Shown here piece after piece: positions 56,903-64,000 of a stretch of 64,000 bases of DNA; position 1 is the stretch's first letter, and every line of letters begins with the position of its first letter. The translations under genes were made by a program, and so were the position numbers. The notes below the pieces were generated by a model. The model was given only the letters and a program-made list of their open reading frames with translations. It made no database searches and was not told the origin of the DNA. Origin of the DNA: CAKSHP01 sp045636325 (GTDB lineage Bacteria; Bacillota; Clostridia; UBA1381; UMGS1253); NCBI GenBank assembly GCA_045636325.1, contig JAZTXH010000001.1:1-64000 (forward strand), written 5' to 3'.

Positions 56903-58076
56903 AGGAAAAAGACAAAAGGATTTAGAAAATCTTGTAAATGAAATCATCTTATCTGATGAAGACTATATCGGCTCTGATGAGGAAACGGTGCGAAGTAAAA
57001 TTAATACACTACTTGGTACATTAAACGGCATATTTAACGATAATAAATTTAGACCACATTATTTTTTTATATTTGATTTACTTGATAAAAAACCATGGAA
57101 TTCACTCACTACGCCAATAGCATTTATAAAAGTAATTGAAGAATTTCTTCATTCTGATAACACTTTATGTGCTGAAGACGGGAATTATAATGAAATAAAA
57201 AAATATTTAGATGATTCAGAATTTAGATACAATGTTGATATGTTTATATCAGCTTTAAAATATGAGTTAATGGTGAGAAAAAGCATTAGTAAATCTGAAA
57301 ACGATATCGCAGAATGTGAAAATAATATCTCAGACATTACGAACGCTCCTCAGGAAGCAATTAATAATCACATAGAGGAGTATAATACTACATTAAGTGC
57401 ATATAAAGAAGAATTTAATGGATATCTTCAAGAATCTAAAAATAATTTAGAAACAGCTAAAAATGAGTATTCTAAAGCGAAAGACGCATTAAGTAAAACT
57501 ACTGAGGATTTACATGAGACAAGAAAAGAAATAAGTGATACCAGAGCAGAAATGAGCTCTTTAACAACAAACATGCTTACTATTCTTGGTATATTTGTAT
57601 CTATAATATTTATTATTGTTGGTGCGTATTTTACTGTTACGGGAGAGCTATTTAACAAGAGCATTTCTTCAATTATCCAAGTTAATTTAGGCAGATTTAT
57701 TTTAATGGGACATATTCTTATAAACTTGCTGTTTGTGTTTATGTTTATGATATCGCGGCTTTCATCAAAGAATATTTCTGTTATCTGCAGAGGCTGCAAT
57801 GACTCTGTGTGCGTTAACGGCAAATGTGGATTTTCACAAAGATTGATTAAAAAATATCCATATATTGTATATTCAAATGTCATTTTAAGCGGGTCGTACA
57901 TAGTTTTGTTTGGTTGGTGGCTTATAGAATATTTTGCATATCAATACATTGCAGATTTTCTTAGCAAGTTTGTTTTAGCATACCCAAAACTGTTTATATT
58001 AGGAGTAGTTGTCATTGTAATCATATTATTTTTTGTTCCGATTTTATGTTGTTTATCTCTTTCAAAAGATAAGTAA
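56889..58076 (+). CDS. Coiled-coil membrane protein, probable toxin partner of the Panacea antitoxin
   Basis: 395 aa, not recognised as a known family. Residues 1-125 are soluble and charged. A long coiled coil is at ~135-225 (ESKNNLETAKNEYSKAKDAL, then TTEDLHETRKEISDTRAEMS). A hydrophobic helix is at ~230-250 and another at ~272-292. A four-cysteine knuckle follows (CRGCNDSVCVNGKC, ~300-313). Two more membrane helices (~330-350, ~370-390) end the protein. It overlaps the antitoxin gene. A membrane-acting toxin or abortive-infection effector is the likely role. Translational coupling is probable. Confidence 0.65.
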   Translation: MPNSRGKRQKDLENLVNEIILSDEDYIGSDEETVRSKINTLLGTLNGIFNDNKFRPHYFFIFDLLDKKPWNSLTTPIAFIKVIEEFLHSDNTLCAEDGNYNEIKKYLDDSEFRYNVDMFISALKYELMVRKSISKSENDIAECENNISDITNAPQEAINNHIEEYNTTLSAYKEEFNGYLQESKNNLETAKNEYSKAKDALSKTTEDLHETRKEISDTRAEMSSLTTNMLTILGIFVSIIFIIVGAYFTVTGELFNKSISSIIQVNLGRFILMGHILINLLFVFMFMISRLSSKNISVICRGCNDSVCVNGKCGFSQRLIKKYPYIVYSNVILSGSYIVLFGWWLIEYFAYQYIADFLSKFVLAYPKLFILGVVVIVIILFFVPILCCLSLSKDK

Positions 58077-58148
58077 AAAACAACTTTTAATTGTTCTTTT
58101 TTTAAAAGCTTATAATATTTTAATATGATAAACTTAATAAAGGTTAAA

Positions 58149-58182
58149 AATGGCATGTCTAGACAGAATCAGACATGCCATT
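58149..58182. terminator. 12-bp hairpin after the toxin gene
   Basis: AATGGCATGTCT (58149-58160) pairs perfectly with AGACATGCCATT (58171-58182). The tail CAATTTATT is only partly T-rich. Confidence 0.6.
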
Positions 58183-58308
58183 CAATTTATTATGGTTCTT
58201 TGCTTGAATAAATTGCGGTGTTTTTTTGTTATGCCACTTGATAAATAGGCTGTATCAGGCGGTTTTGGGTTAACAAAAGCTTTATCAAATAAAACAAACC
58301 GTATATAT

Positions 58309-58350
58309 AAAAATACAGACGGAGTTTAATAGTTTCCGTCTGTATTTTTA
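58309..58350. terminator. Bidirectional terminator between the toxin unit and the Na/Pi symporter
   Basis: AAAAATACAGACGGA pairs with TCCGTCTGTATTTTT around a short loop, with A and T runs on both sides. The remaining spacer to 58471 holds only a small GCCT/AGGC hairpin. I see no gene in it. Confidence 0.9.
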
Positions 58351-58471
58351 TATATTTGCTAAATGCTTTTCTGCAAAGAAAGAGACACATGCTCTGTCTG
58401 CTATAGCCGTTACAATCTGCCTAGCAGGCTTAGTGCGTTAAATAACGAATGCCCTTAATACTCCCATCTTT

Positions 58472-60157
58472 TTAATTATCTTTTTTCTGAGAACCGATAG
58501 GATTCACAATACTGTATCCAATATTTACAAGATGGTCAGCAATTCTTTCAAGTCCAACAATAACTGATGAATAATAAGGGCTTACGTTAACATTGCAATT
58601 TCCTTCGGCAAGTCTTTCAAAGTGGCTGGCAATGAGTTCTTTTTTCATACCATCTACACATTCCTCTAACTTTGTCAATTCGGAAAGTTTATCCTTATGT
58701 AAAGTTTCAAATGTATCTTTTGAAATTTCAAACATCTTCATAACATTGTCACGCATAGAGGTAATTCCTCTGCGAGCCTGATCTGAGAATGATATGTTTT
58801 TGTTTATCATCTCCATACCAATCTCGTGGAAGTTTTCTGCATGGTCACCGATACGCTCAAGGTCATTTAAAACATGGAAGTATGAACCAATAATCTTTTC
58901 ATCGCTTCCTTCAACTGCTGCTGATAAACCTATTAAAAATTCTGTCAATGCACTGTTAGTAAAGTCAATTATCTCTTCGTTCTTACAAATCAGATCATTG
59001 TGTTCTGAAGAACCGCTATCCATTGCCGTAAAACAAAGACGTGTATTTTCTTCCACCAAAGAAATCATATAGTCGATTTCTTTCTTTACCTGCATAAGTG
59101 CAACAGGAGGAGTGGATATAAGTCTGTCATCAACATATTTAAGTGTAAGTGCATTCTTTTCTTCTTTCTTGTCTTTAATAACTCTGCAAGAATAATCGAC
59201 AAGTTGTTTTACAAACAGAAGCAATACACAAGTAGTTGTCACATTAAATATAACATGGAAAACGGAAACTCTCATTTGGAGTGACATTGCATCATCTCCG
59301 GGGAACAGAGAAACTAAGAAGTCTACCACAGGTTCTTTGAAAATCCAAATAATCGCTGTAAATAATACCGTTCCTATTACATTAAAGGTAAAGTGGATAA
59401 GCGCAACTCTTTTAGAATTAGCATTTGCACCAACAGATGCGAGTAATGCAGTTACACATGTACCAATGTTCGCACCTAAAACAATAAACAACGCAAGGTC
59501 AAGCGGAAGTACACCTGTACCAACCATTGTAATAACTACACCGGTAGATGCAGATGAGCTCTGAATAAGTGCAGTAAATATAACACCAACCAAAATCAAA
59601 AGAAGAGGGAAATCTATCATTTTGAATATTTCGGTGAACATATTCTCTACAAGAGGATTACCAAATGCCTGTTCACTGCTCATAATATTCAATCCAACAA
59701 ATATTAAGCCAAGACCGCAGCAAAGACTTCCTGCAATCTTAACTTTTTCCTTATTAGCAAAGCCCATCATTACGCCTGCAAAAGCAAGCAGGTACATCAG
59801 CATATTAAAATAATCATTTTTAAGAGCAACTAAAACACCTGTAATGGTTGTACCAATGTTTGCGCCCATAATAATCGGTGTTGCCTGCATAAGCGTCATA
59901 ACCCCTGCATTTACAAGACCGATAACCATTACCGATGTTGCAGACGAGCTTTGGATGATTGCAGTAACTCCGGCACCGATACCAACACCGGATAAACGGT
60001 TGTTACTGATTCTTTCAAGTAATCGTTTCATTCCTATGCCGGCACTTCTTTCCAAAGCATCGCCCATAAAATTCATACCGACAATAAAAACACCTACACC
60101 TGCAAGAAGCCAGATAAGGCTCTGTATCAGTTGCATAATATCTTGTGATGATAACAT
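58472..60157 (-). CDS. Na+/phosphate cotransporter with C-terminal PhoU-like domain
   Basis: 561 aa. The NptA/SLC34-like membrane part (residues ~1-320) has two inverted QSSSAT repeats (AIIQSSSATSVMVIG and ALIQSSSASTGVVIT) and the GANIGTT / GANIGTC pairs that form the ion and phosphate sites. The C-terminal ~200 residues are helical and PhoU-like (DLERIGDHAENFHEIGME, VGLERIADHLVNIGYSI). It imports phosphate using sodium. AGGAG precedes the ATG at 60157. Its promoter carries direct repeats like a PhoP box. Confidence 0.93.
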   Translation of the reverse strand: MLSSQDIMQLIQSLIWLLAGVGVFIVGMNFMGDALERSAGIGMKRLLERISNNRLSGVGIGAGVTAIIQSSSATSVMVIGLVNAGVMTLMQATPIIMGANIGTTITGVLVALKNDYFNMLMYLLAFAGVMMGFANKEKVKIAGSLCCGLGLIFVGLNIMSSEQAFGNPLVENMFTEIFKMIDFPLLLILVGVIFTALIQSSSASTGVVITMVGTGVLPLDLALFIVLGANIGTCVTALLASVGANANSKRVALIHFTFNVIGTVLFTAIIWIFKEPVVDFLVSLFPGDDAMSLQMRVSVFHVIFNVTTTCVLLLFVKQLVDYSCRVIKDKKEEKNALTLKYVDDRLISTPPVALMQVKKEIDYMISLVEENTRLCFTAMDSGSSEHNDLICKNEEIIDFTNSALTEFLIGLSAAVEGSDEKIIGSYFHVLNDLERIGDHAENFHEIGMEMINKNISFSDQARRGITSMRDNVMKMFEISKDTFETLHKDKLSELTKLEECVDGMKKELIASHFERLAEGNCNVNVSPYYSSVIVGLERIADHLVNIGYSIVNPIGSQKKDN

Positions 60158-60205
60158 ATATTTTGTCTCCTTTTCAAAAATATCCCATTCTAATCATACG
60201 ATAAA

Positions 60206-60239
60206 ATTATATCATACCATCAGTTAAGATGCAGTTAAG
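60206..60239 (-). promoter_or_regulatory. Na/Pi symporter promoter with Pho-box-like direct repeats
   Basis: On the minus strand CTTAACTG occurs twice with an 11-bp period (60232-60239 and 60221-60228). The TTAACT cores are 5 bp apart, as in Bacillus PhoP boxes (TTHACA-type repeats). The -10 TATAAT is at 60206-60211. No good -35 exists at 17 bp (CTGCAT), which fits an activator-dependent promoter. Confidence 0.65.
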
Positions 60240-60447
60240 GATAATATATTAAAACACATATATTTTATCATAATTTAGTACTAAACGTCAAGAGTTTACC
60301 GGATTTTTGTGTTTTATATAATAAAAATAACACTTTGTGAGCATCAAGTCTAGTAAAAGTATGATAAATTTCGTTTATATAACTTGAGATTGATGAAACT
60401 TTTATTCTGAAAATGCTCAGCTTAAAATAACTGGAACAAATTTTTTA
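60240..60447. other. Intergenic spacer without visible genes
   Basis: About 200 bp of A+T-rich sequence between the divergent symporter and hydrogenase promoters. I see no ORF with a ribosome site and no strong hairpin. Confidence 0.6.
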
Positions 60448-60476
60448 TTGACCCTAAAAGTATTTAATGATATAAT
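60448..60476 (+). promoter_or_regulatory. sigma-A promoter of the hydrogenase operon
   Basis: TTGACC (60448-60453), 17 bp, TATAAT (60471-60476). Confidence 0.87.
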
Positions 60477-60492
60477 TATTATGTGAATTTGT

Positions 60493-60522
60493 GTCGGTTA
60501 TGGTCCGAGACAGCCCGACCAT
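60493..60522 (+). promoter_or_regulatory. Leader hairpin of the hydrogenase operon
   Basis: TATGGTC (60499-60505) can pair with GACCATG (60517-60523), or GTCGG (60493-60497) with CCGAC (60515-60519). The two pairings exclude each other. It lies just after the predicted start of transcription. Confidence 0.45.
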
Positions 60523-60565
60523 GATAAGGCTAAGGAGAATATATTATAAAAGGGGATTTGACAAA

Positions 60566-60805
60566 ATGAAAATTAAAGTATGTATCGGAAGTTCATGCCA
60601 TATTAAAGGCTCACGCAGGGTTGTTGAGCAGATTCAGGAACTTATTGAAAAACACTCTCTTTTTGATAAAGTAGAGCTTGGCGGCACATTTTGTATGGGT
60701 AAGTGCCAGCAGGGGGTCTGCGTAAGTGTTGATGAAAAATTCTGTTCAGTATCTACTGATACAGTTGAAGAATTTTTCCGAGATGAAGTTTTAGCGAAAG
60801 TGTGA
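60566..60805 (+). CDS. [2Fe-2S] thioredoxin-like ferredoxin, hydrogenase-associated (copy 1)
   Basis: 79 aa. A thioredoxin-fold [2Fe-2S] protein like the C-terminal part of NuoE/HydC. The four ligands are in CIGSSCHIKGS (residues ~6 and 11) and FCMGKCQQGVC. It likely passes electrons to or from the hydrogenase-like sensor encoded downstream. The start is the ATG at 60566 with AAAGGGGA. A longer upstream frame (from 60491) crosses the leader hairpin and has no ribosome site. It is 8 nt from a paralogue. Confidence 0.87.
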   Translation: MKIKVCIGSSCHIKGSRRVVEQIQELIEKHSLFDKVELGGTFCMGKCQQGVCVSVDEKFCSVSTDTVEEFFRDEVLAKV

Positions 60806-60812
60806 GGATACT

Positions 60813-61073
60813 ATGATTATTCAGATTTGTGTGGGAAGTTCATGCCATTTGAAAGGCTCGGCTGAAATTGTTGAGCTTTTAACAGAAGCAGTAAAAACCC
60901 ACAGGCTTGAAGATGAAATAACTCTTGCCGGCAGCTTTTGTATCGGTAAGTGTAACAGATTTGGTGTAACCATTCAGGTGGATGAAGAAATTCATACCGG
61001 TGTTACCCGCGAAAACTTCAAAGAATTTTTTGAAGATAAAGTGCTTGCAGTAATAGAAAGCGAAAGGAAGTGA
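60813..61073 (+). CDS. [2Fe-2S] thioredoxin-like ferredoxin, hydrogenase-associated (copy 2)
   Basis: 86 aa, about 40% identical by eye to the preceding protein. The four cysteines align (CVGSSCHLKGS and FCIGKCNRFGV), so this is a tandem duplication followed by divergence. GTGAGGATACT precedes the ATG. It is 5 nt from the hydrogenase gene. Two versions in one operon suggest two distinct electron partners or a heterodimer. Confidence 0.87.
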   Translation: MIIQICVGSSCHLKGSAEIVELLTEAVKTHRLEDEITLAGSFCIGKCNRFGVTIQVDEEIHTGVTRENFKEFFEDKVLAVIESERK

Positions 61074-61077
61074 CAAA

Positions 61078-62757
61078 ATGCCAAACTGTTTGACACTGAA
61101 AAAATCCAATTGTAAAAACTGTTATAAGTGTATTCGTCACTGCCCTGTAAAGGCAATTCGTTTTTCAGGCAATCAGGCGCATATTATTGGAAACGAGTGT
61201 ATTTTGTGCGGTCAGTGTTTTGTTGTGTGTCCGCAGAATGCAAAGCAGATTGTTAACGAAATTGAAAAGGTGAAGGTGTTTTTGCAGGGGGGAGAGCCGG
61301 TTGTTGTCAGCCTGGCACCTTCTTTTGTGGCAAATTATGAGGGTGTTGGAATAGAGTCAATGCGCTCTGCTTTAAAAAAACTTGGCTTTTTGGATGTTGA
61401 AGAAACTGCTATTGGGGCAACAATTGTTAAAAAAGAATATGAAAGAATGCTTAAAGAGGATGAGCGCGATATTATTATCACATCCTGCTGTCATTCAATT
61501 AATTTGCTTATACAAAAATATTTTCCCAAAGAGCTTGAGTATTTAGCGGATGTTGTTTCGCCTATGCAGGCTCACTGTCTGGATATAAAGAAAAGAATTC
61601 CCGGTGCTAAAACTGTATTTATAGGGCCTTGTGTTGCAAAAAAGGATGAAGCGGAGTATTATGAAGGCATCGTGGATGCAGTGATTACATTTGAAGAGCT
61701 TACTCAGTGGCTTAAAGAAGAAAATATAGAGCTTTTGTCGGAGATGGATTCAAACGCAGAAAGCCGCGCAAGATTTTTTCCCACAACGGGTGGAATTTTA
61801 AAAACCATGACAGAGAAGACTTCGGAATATACCTATATGGCACTTGACGGAATTGAAAACTGCGTAAGTGCACTAAAGGATATTGAAAGCGGAAAAATTC
61901 ATAAATGCTTCATTGAAATGTCTGCCTGTGTAGGCAGCTGCATTGGCGGTCCGGTTATGGAAAAATACAATAAAACCGCACCGGTTAAGGATTTTATTAC
62001 CATTGCAAATTATGCGGGCGAAAAGGACTTTGATGTTGATTTGCCTGACAGCATAGAGCTTAGAAAGCAGTTTTCATATATTGAACACCGCTTGCAGCAA
62101 CCAAGCGAAACTGAAATATGCGCAGCTCTTCGTCAGATGGGTAAATTTAAAGAGACAGACGAGCTGAACTGTGGCTCCTGCGGATATAATACGTGTCGTG
62201 AAAAGGCGATTGCAATTTGTCAGGGCAAAGCAGAGATTTCTATGTGTCTGCCATTTTTAAAGGATAAAGCGGAAAGCTTTTCTGACACAATTGTTAAAAA
62301 TACGCCTAATGGTCTTATCGTGCTTAACGAAGAATTAGAGGTTCAGCAGATTAACGAATCTGCAAGAAAGATAATGAATATACGTTCAAGCAGTGACGTT
62401 TTAGGCGATCAGGTTGTCCGTATTATGGACCCGAAGGATTTTATAGACGTTAAAAACACCGGCAGAGATATAAGGAACAAGAGAGTATATCTTGCAGAGT
62501 ATAAGCGCTATGTTGAGCAGTCGGTTGTATATGATAAGGATTCACATCTTCTAATCTGCATAATGCGTGATATAACCGATGAGCAGAATGAGCGTGAAAA
62601 GAAAGAAAATATTAGCCGTCAGACGGTTGAAGTAGCTGATAGAGTGGTTGACAAGCAGATGCGTATTGTTCAGGAAATTGCATCGCTGCTTGGGGAAACT
62701 GCGGCAGAAACAAAAATTGCACTTGCAAAGCTAAAGGAGTCGATTCAGGATGAATGA
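61078..62757 (+). CDS. Sensory [FeFe] hydrogenase with PAS domain (group C, HfsB-like)
   Basis: 559 aa. Two [4Fe-4S] ferredoxin motifs (Cys12/15/18/22 and Cys41/44/47/51) come first. The hydrogenase domain has L1 TSCCHS (Cys137-138), L2 IGPCVAKKDE (Cys185) and L3 EMSACVGSCIGG (Cys284, Cys288). These are the loops that hold the H-cluster, in the altered form seen in sensory enzymes (CCH instead of CCP). A four-Cys [4Fe-4S] domain (CGSCGYNTC..C, ~358-385), a PAS domain (~405-505) and a coiled-coil tail follow. It probably senses H2 or redox state and signals to the phosphatase encoded next. It resembles the hfs locus of Thermoanaerobacterium. Confidence 0.9.
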   Translation: MPNCLTLKKSNCKNCYKCIRHCPVKAIRFSGNQAHIIGNECILCGQCFVVCPQNAKQIVNEIEKVKVFLQGGEPVVVSLAPSFVANYEGVGIESMRSALKKLGFLDVEETAIGATIVKKEYERMLKEDERDIIITSCCHSINLLIQKYFPKELEYLADVVSPMQAHCLDIKKRIPGAKTVFIGPCVAKKDEAEYYEGIVDAVITFEELTQWLKEENIELLSEMDSNAESRARFFPTTGGILKTMTEKTSEYTYMALDGIENCVSALKDIESGKIHKCFIEMSACVGSCIGGPVMEKYNKTAPVKDFITIANYAGEKDFDVDLPDSIELRKQFSYIEHRLQQPSETEICAALRQMGKFKETDELNCGSCGYNTCREKAIAICQGKAEISMCLPFLKDKAESFSDTIVKNTPNGLIVLNEELEVQQINESARKIMNIRSSSDVLGDQVVRIMDPKDFIDVKNTGRDIRNKRVYLAEYKRYVEQSVVYDKDSHLLICIMRDITDEQNEREKKENISRQTVEVADRVVDKQMRIVQEIASLLGETAAETKIALAKLKESIQDE

Positions 62758-63922
62758 TTTGTGTGCAGACATTGGCTGGAAAAGCATTAATCATTACGGC
62801 GAACAGCTTTGCGGTGACCATGTGGATATCGTGGAGCAGAGCGGTAATTCAACTGTTATTGTTCTTGCAGATGGTCTTGGAAGCGGGGTAAAGGCAAGTA
62901 TCCTTTCAACACTTACTTCAAAGATTATTTCAACTATGATGGCAGCAGAACTTCCCATTGAAGAATGTGTATCAACTATTGCAGCAACTCTTCCTGTGTG
63001 TTCTGTAAGAGGTGTGGCATATTCAACCTTTACCATTATGCATATTATAAATAATGAAACCGCAGAAATTATTCAGTATGACAATCCCCATGTAATTGTT
63101 CTTCGTGATAATAAAAATTACGACTATCCCAAAACCGAAATGAACATTGACGGTAAAAAGATATATAAATCTTCAGTGCGTTTGCAGGAGGGGGATATAT
63201 TTGTTGCAATGAGTGACGGATGCCCTCATGCCGGAATAGGAATGGCATATAATTTCGGCTGGAAAAGAGAAGACATAATTGATTTTATGGAAACAATGTC
63301 GGTAAGCGGGCTTACTGCAAAGAATTTGTCTACCATTCTTATTGAAGAATGTGATAAGCTATATGGTCAAAAGCCCGGTGACGATGCCACTGCGTGTATT
63401 GTAAAAATAAGAAAAAGAGAGCCCATGAATATTTTGTTCGGGCCGCCTTCTAACAGGGATGATTGCGACCGTATGATGTCACTTTTCTTTTCAAAAGAGG
63501 GCAAGCACATCATCTGCGGCGGAACAACGTCATCTATTGCAGCAAAATATTTAAATAAGCCTCTGCAGCCTACTCTTAATTTTGAAAAATCCGATGTACC
63601 TCCCATTGCAAGGCTTGAGGGTGTGGATTTGGTTACAGAGGGTGTTATAACTGTTAACAGAGTTTTGGAATACGCAAAAGATTATCTGGAGGAAAATGAG
63701 CTTTATGAGCACTGGAATTATAACCGTGACGGGGCATCGCTTATATGTCAGCTTTTGTTTGAAGAAGCAACCGACATTAATTTTTATGTGGGACGCGCTA
63801 TAAATCCTGCTCATCAGAATCCTGATTTGCCTATTAATTTCAGCATTAAAATGAATCTTGTTGAAGAGCTTTCGAAGTGTTTAAAAATGATGGGTAAAAA
63901 AATAAAGGTAAGTTATTTTTAA
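62750..63922 (+). CDS. SpoIIE-type PP2C serine phosphatase
   Basis: 390 aa. The PP2C-like domain (~1-225) carries the metal aspartates in VLADGLGSGVKAS, AMSDGCPHAGIG and GDDATACIVKI. The C-terminal ~160 residues (NILFGPPSNRDDCDRMMSLF onward) are a domain I do not recognise. It overlaps the hydrogenase gene by 8 nt, so output of the sensor is probably a change in phosphatase activity towards an unknown, perhaps anti-sigma-antagonist, target. AAAGGAG lies upstream. Confidence 0.88.
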   Translation: MNDLCADIGWKSINHYGEQLCGDHVDIVEQSGNSTVIVLADGLGSGVKASILSTLTSKIISTMMAAELPIEECVSTIAATLPVCSVRGVAYSTFTIMHIINNETAEIIQYDNPHVIVLRDNKNYDYPKTEMNIDGKKIYKSSVRLQEGDIFVAMSDGCPHAGIGMAYNFGWKREDIIDFMETMSVSGLTAKNLSTILIEECDKLYGQKPGDDATACIVKIRKREPMNILFGPPSNRDDCDRMMSLFFSKEGKHIICGGTTSSIAAKYLNKPLQPTLNFEKSDVPPIARLEGVDLVTEGVITVNRVLEYAKDYLEENELYEHWNYNRDGASLICQLLFEEATDINFYVGRAINPAHQNPDLPINFSIKMNLVEELSKCLKMMGKKIKVSYF

Positions 63923-63934
63923 GGAGAATGAATA

Positions 63935-64000
63935 ATGAGGAAATTTGATACAAAGGTACAGCATTTGAAATATAAAGTACTTCGCGAGGTTGCAAGGCAC
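63935..64000 (+). CDS. Start of a further gene, probably an [FeFe]-hydrogenase family protein (cut by window end)
   Basis: Only 22 codons are in the window (MRKFDTKVQHLKYKVLREVA then RH). AAGGAG lies 8 nt before the ATG, and the gap from the phosphatase gene is 12 nt, so it belongs to the same operon. From memory, this opening resembles clostridial HfsD/group-B [FeFe] hydrogenases, which in the hfs locus follow the SpoIIE-type gene. The fragment is too short to prove it. Confidence 0.5.
   Translation, partial: MRKFDTKVQHLKYKVLREVARH

Noticed and set aside
60491..60565. N-terminal extension of the first [2Fe-2S] protein
   Set aside because: It would span the leader hairpin, lacks a ribosome site and adds 25 residues not expected in the family.

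Overview
The window is one continuous stretch of chromosome from a low-G+C, Gram-positive anaerobe of class Clostridia. The evidence is a PolC-type replicase; the darA-holB-ricT order known from Firmicutes; an HPr with both His15 and Ser46; a SCIFF peptide with its radical-SAM maturase; SpoIID- and SpoIIE-domain proteins; SLH (S-layer) surface proteins; and [FeFe]-hydrogenase genes. Ribosome binding sites are strong (GGAGG) and promoters are textbook sigma-A (TTGACA-17-TATAAT). I cannot name a genus. The combination of SLH proteins, copper-amine-oxidase-like N-terminal domains and a sensory hydrogenase operon suits an uncultured gut or anaerobic-digester clostridium.

Layout. 1-300: a leftward tRNA-Trp preceded by a truncated tRNA-Trp copy. 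358-9726: rightward housekeeping genes: tRNA t6A synthesis (tsaC, tsaD) with ywlE and rimI; then c-di-AMP receptor, holB and ricT; a ferredoxin behind a folded leader; comEC; holA. 9758-14880: leftward block with a PLP decarboxylase fused translationally to the SCIFF maturase, the SCIFF peptide, a sugar-acid dehydrogenase and mnmA. 15030-29003: a long rightward block: CPBP protease, rpsB, tsf, pyrH, frr, uppS, cdsA, dxr, rseP, ispG, polC. This covers translation factors, undecaprenyl and phospholipid synthesis, the MEP pathway and replication. 29237-29810: a transcription unit with no intact ORF. 29851-40125: M18 aminopeptidase (left), a DnaA-box cluster, a PrsA-like foldase, ung, potABCD polyamine import and a large M23 peptidase. 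40232-46084: two divergent SLH proteins; the second carries about 34 Ser-Gly dipeptides and is followed without a terminator by an HPr-kinase-like protein, a PqqD-like protein and an S26 peptidase. 46238-48335: tspO and malQ (left). 48690-56158: ruvAB, two cell-wall enzymes, queA-tgt, ptsH and tRNA-Pro. 56262-58076: an L10-type ribosomal leader with attenuator, standing upstream of a Panacea-family toxin-antitoxin pair instead of rplJ. 58472-60157: Na/Pi symporter behind a Pho-box-like repeat. 60566-64000: two [2Fe-2S] thioredoxin-fold proteins, a PAS-containing sensory [FeFe] hydrogenase, a SpoIIE phosphatase and the start of a further gene.

The most interesting parts are (i) the L10 leader wired to a toxin-antitoxin operon, (ii) the Ser-Gly surface protein with its kinase/PqqD/peptidase cassette, (iii) a dispersed structured element with covarying stems (4855-4959 and 18234-18345), the second copy lying inside a 276-bp unit with 18-bp perfect inverted ends and a terminator, (iv) a four-helix leader before the ferredoxin gene, and (v) a SCIFF peptide with glycine at the position where the thioether acceptor threonine is expected.
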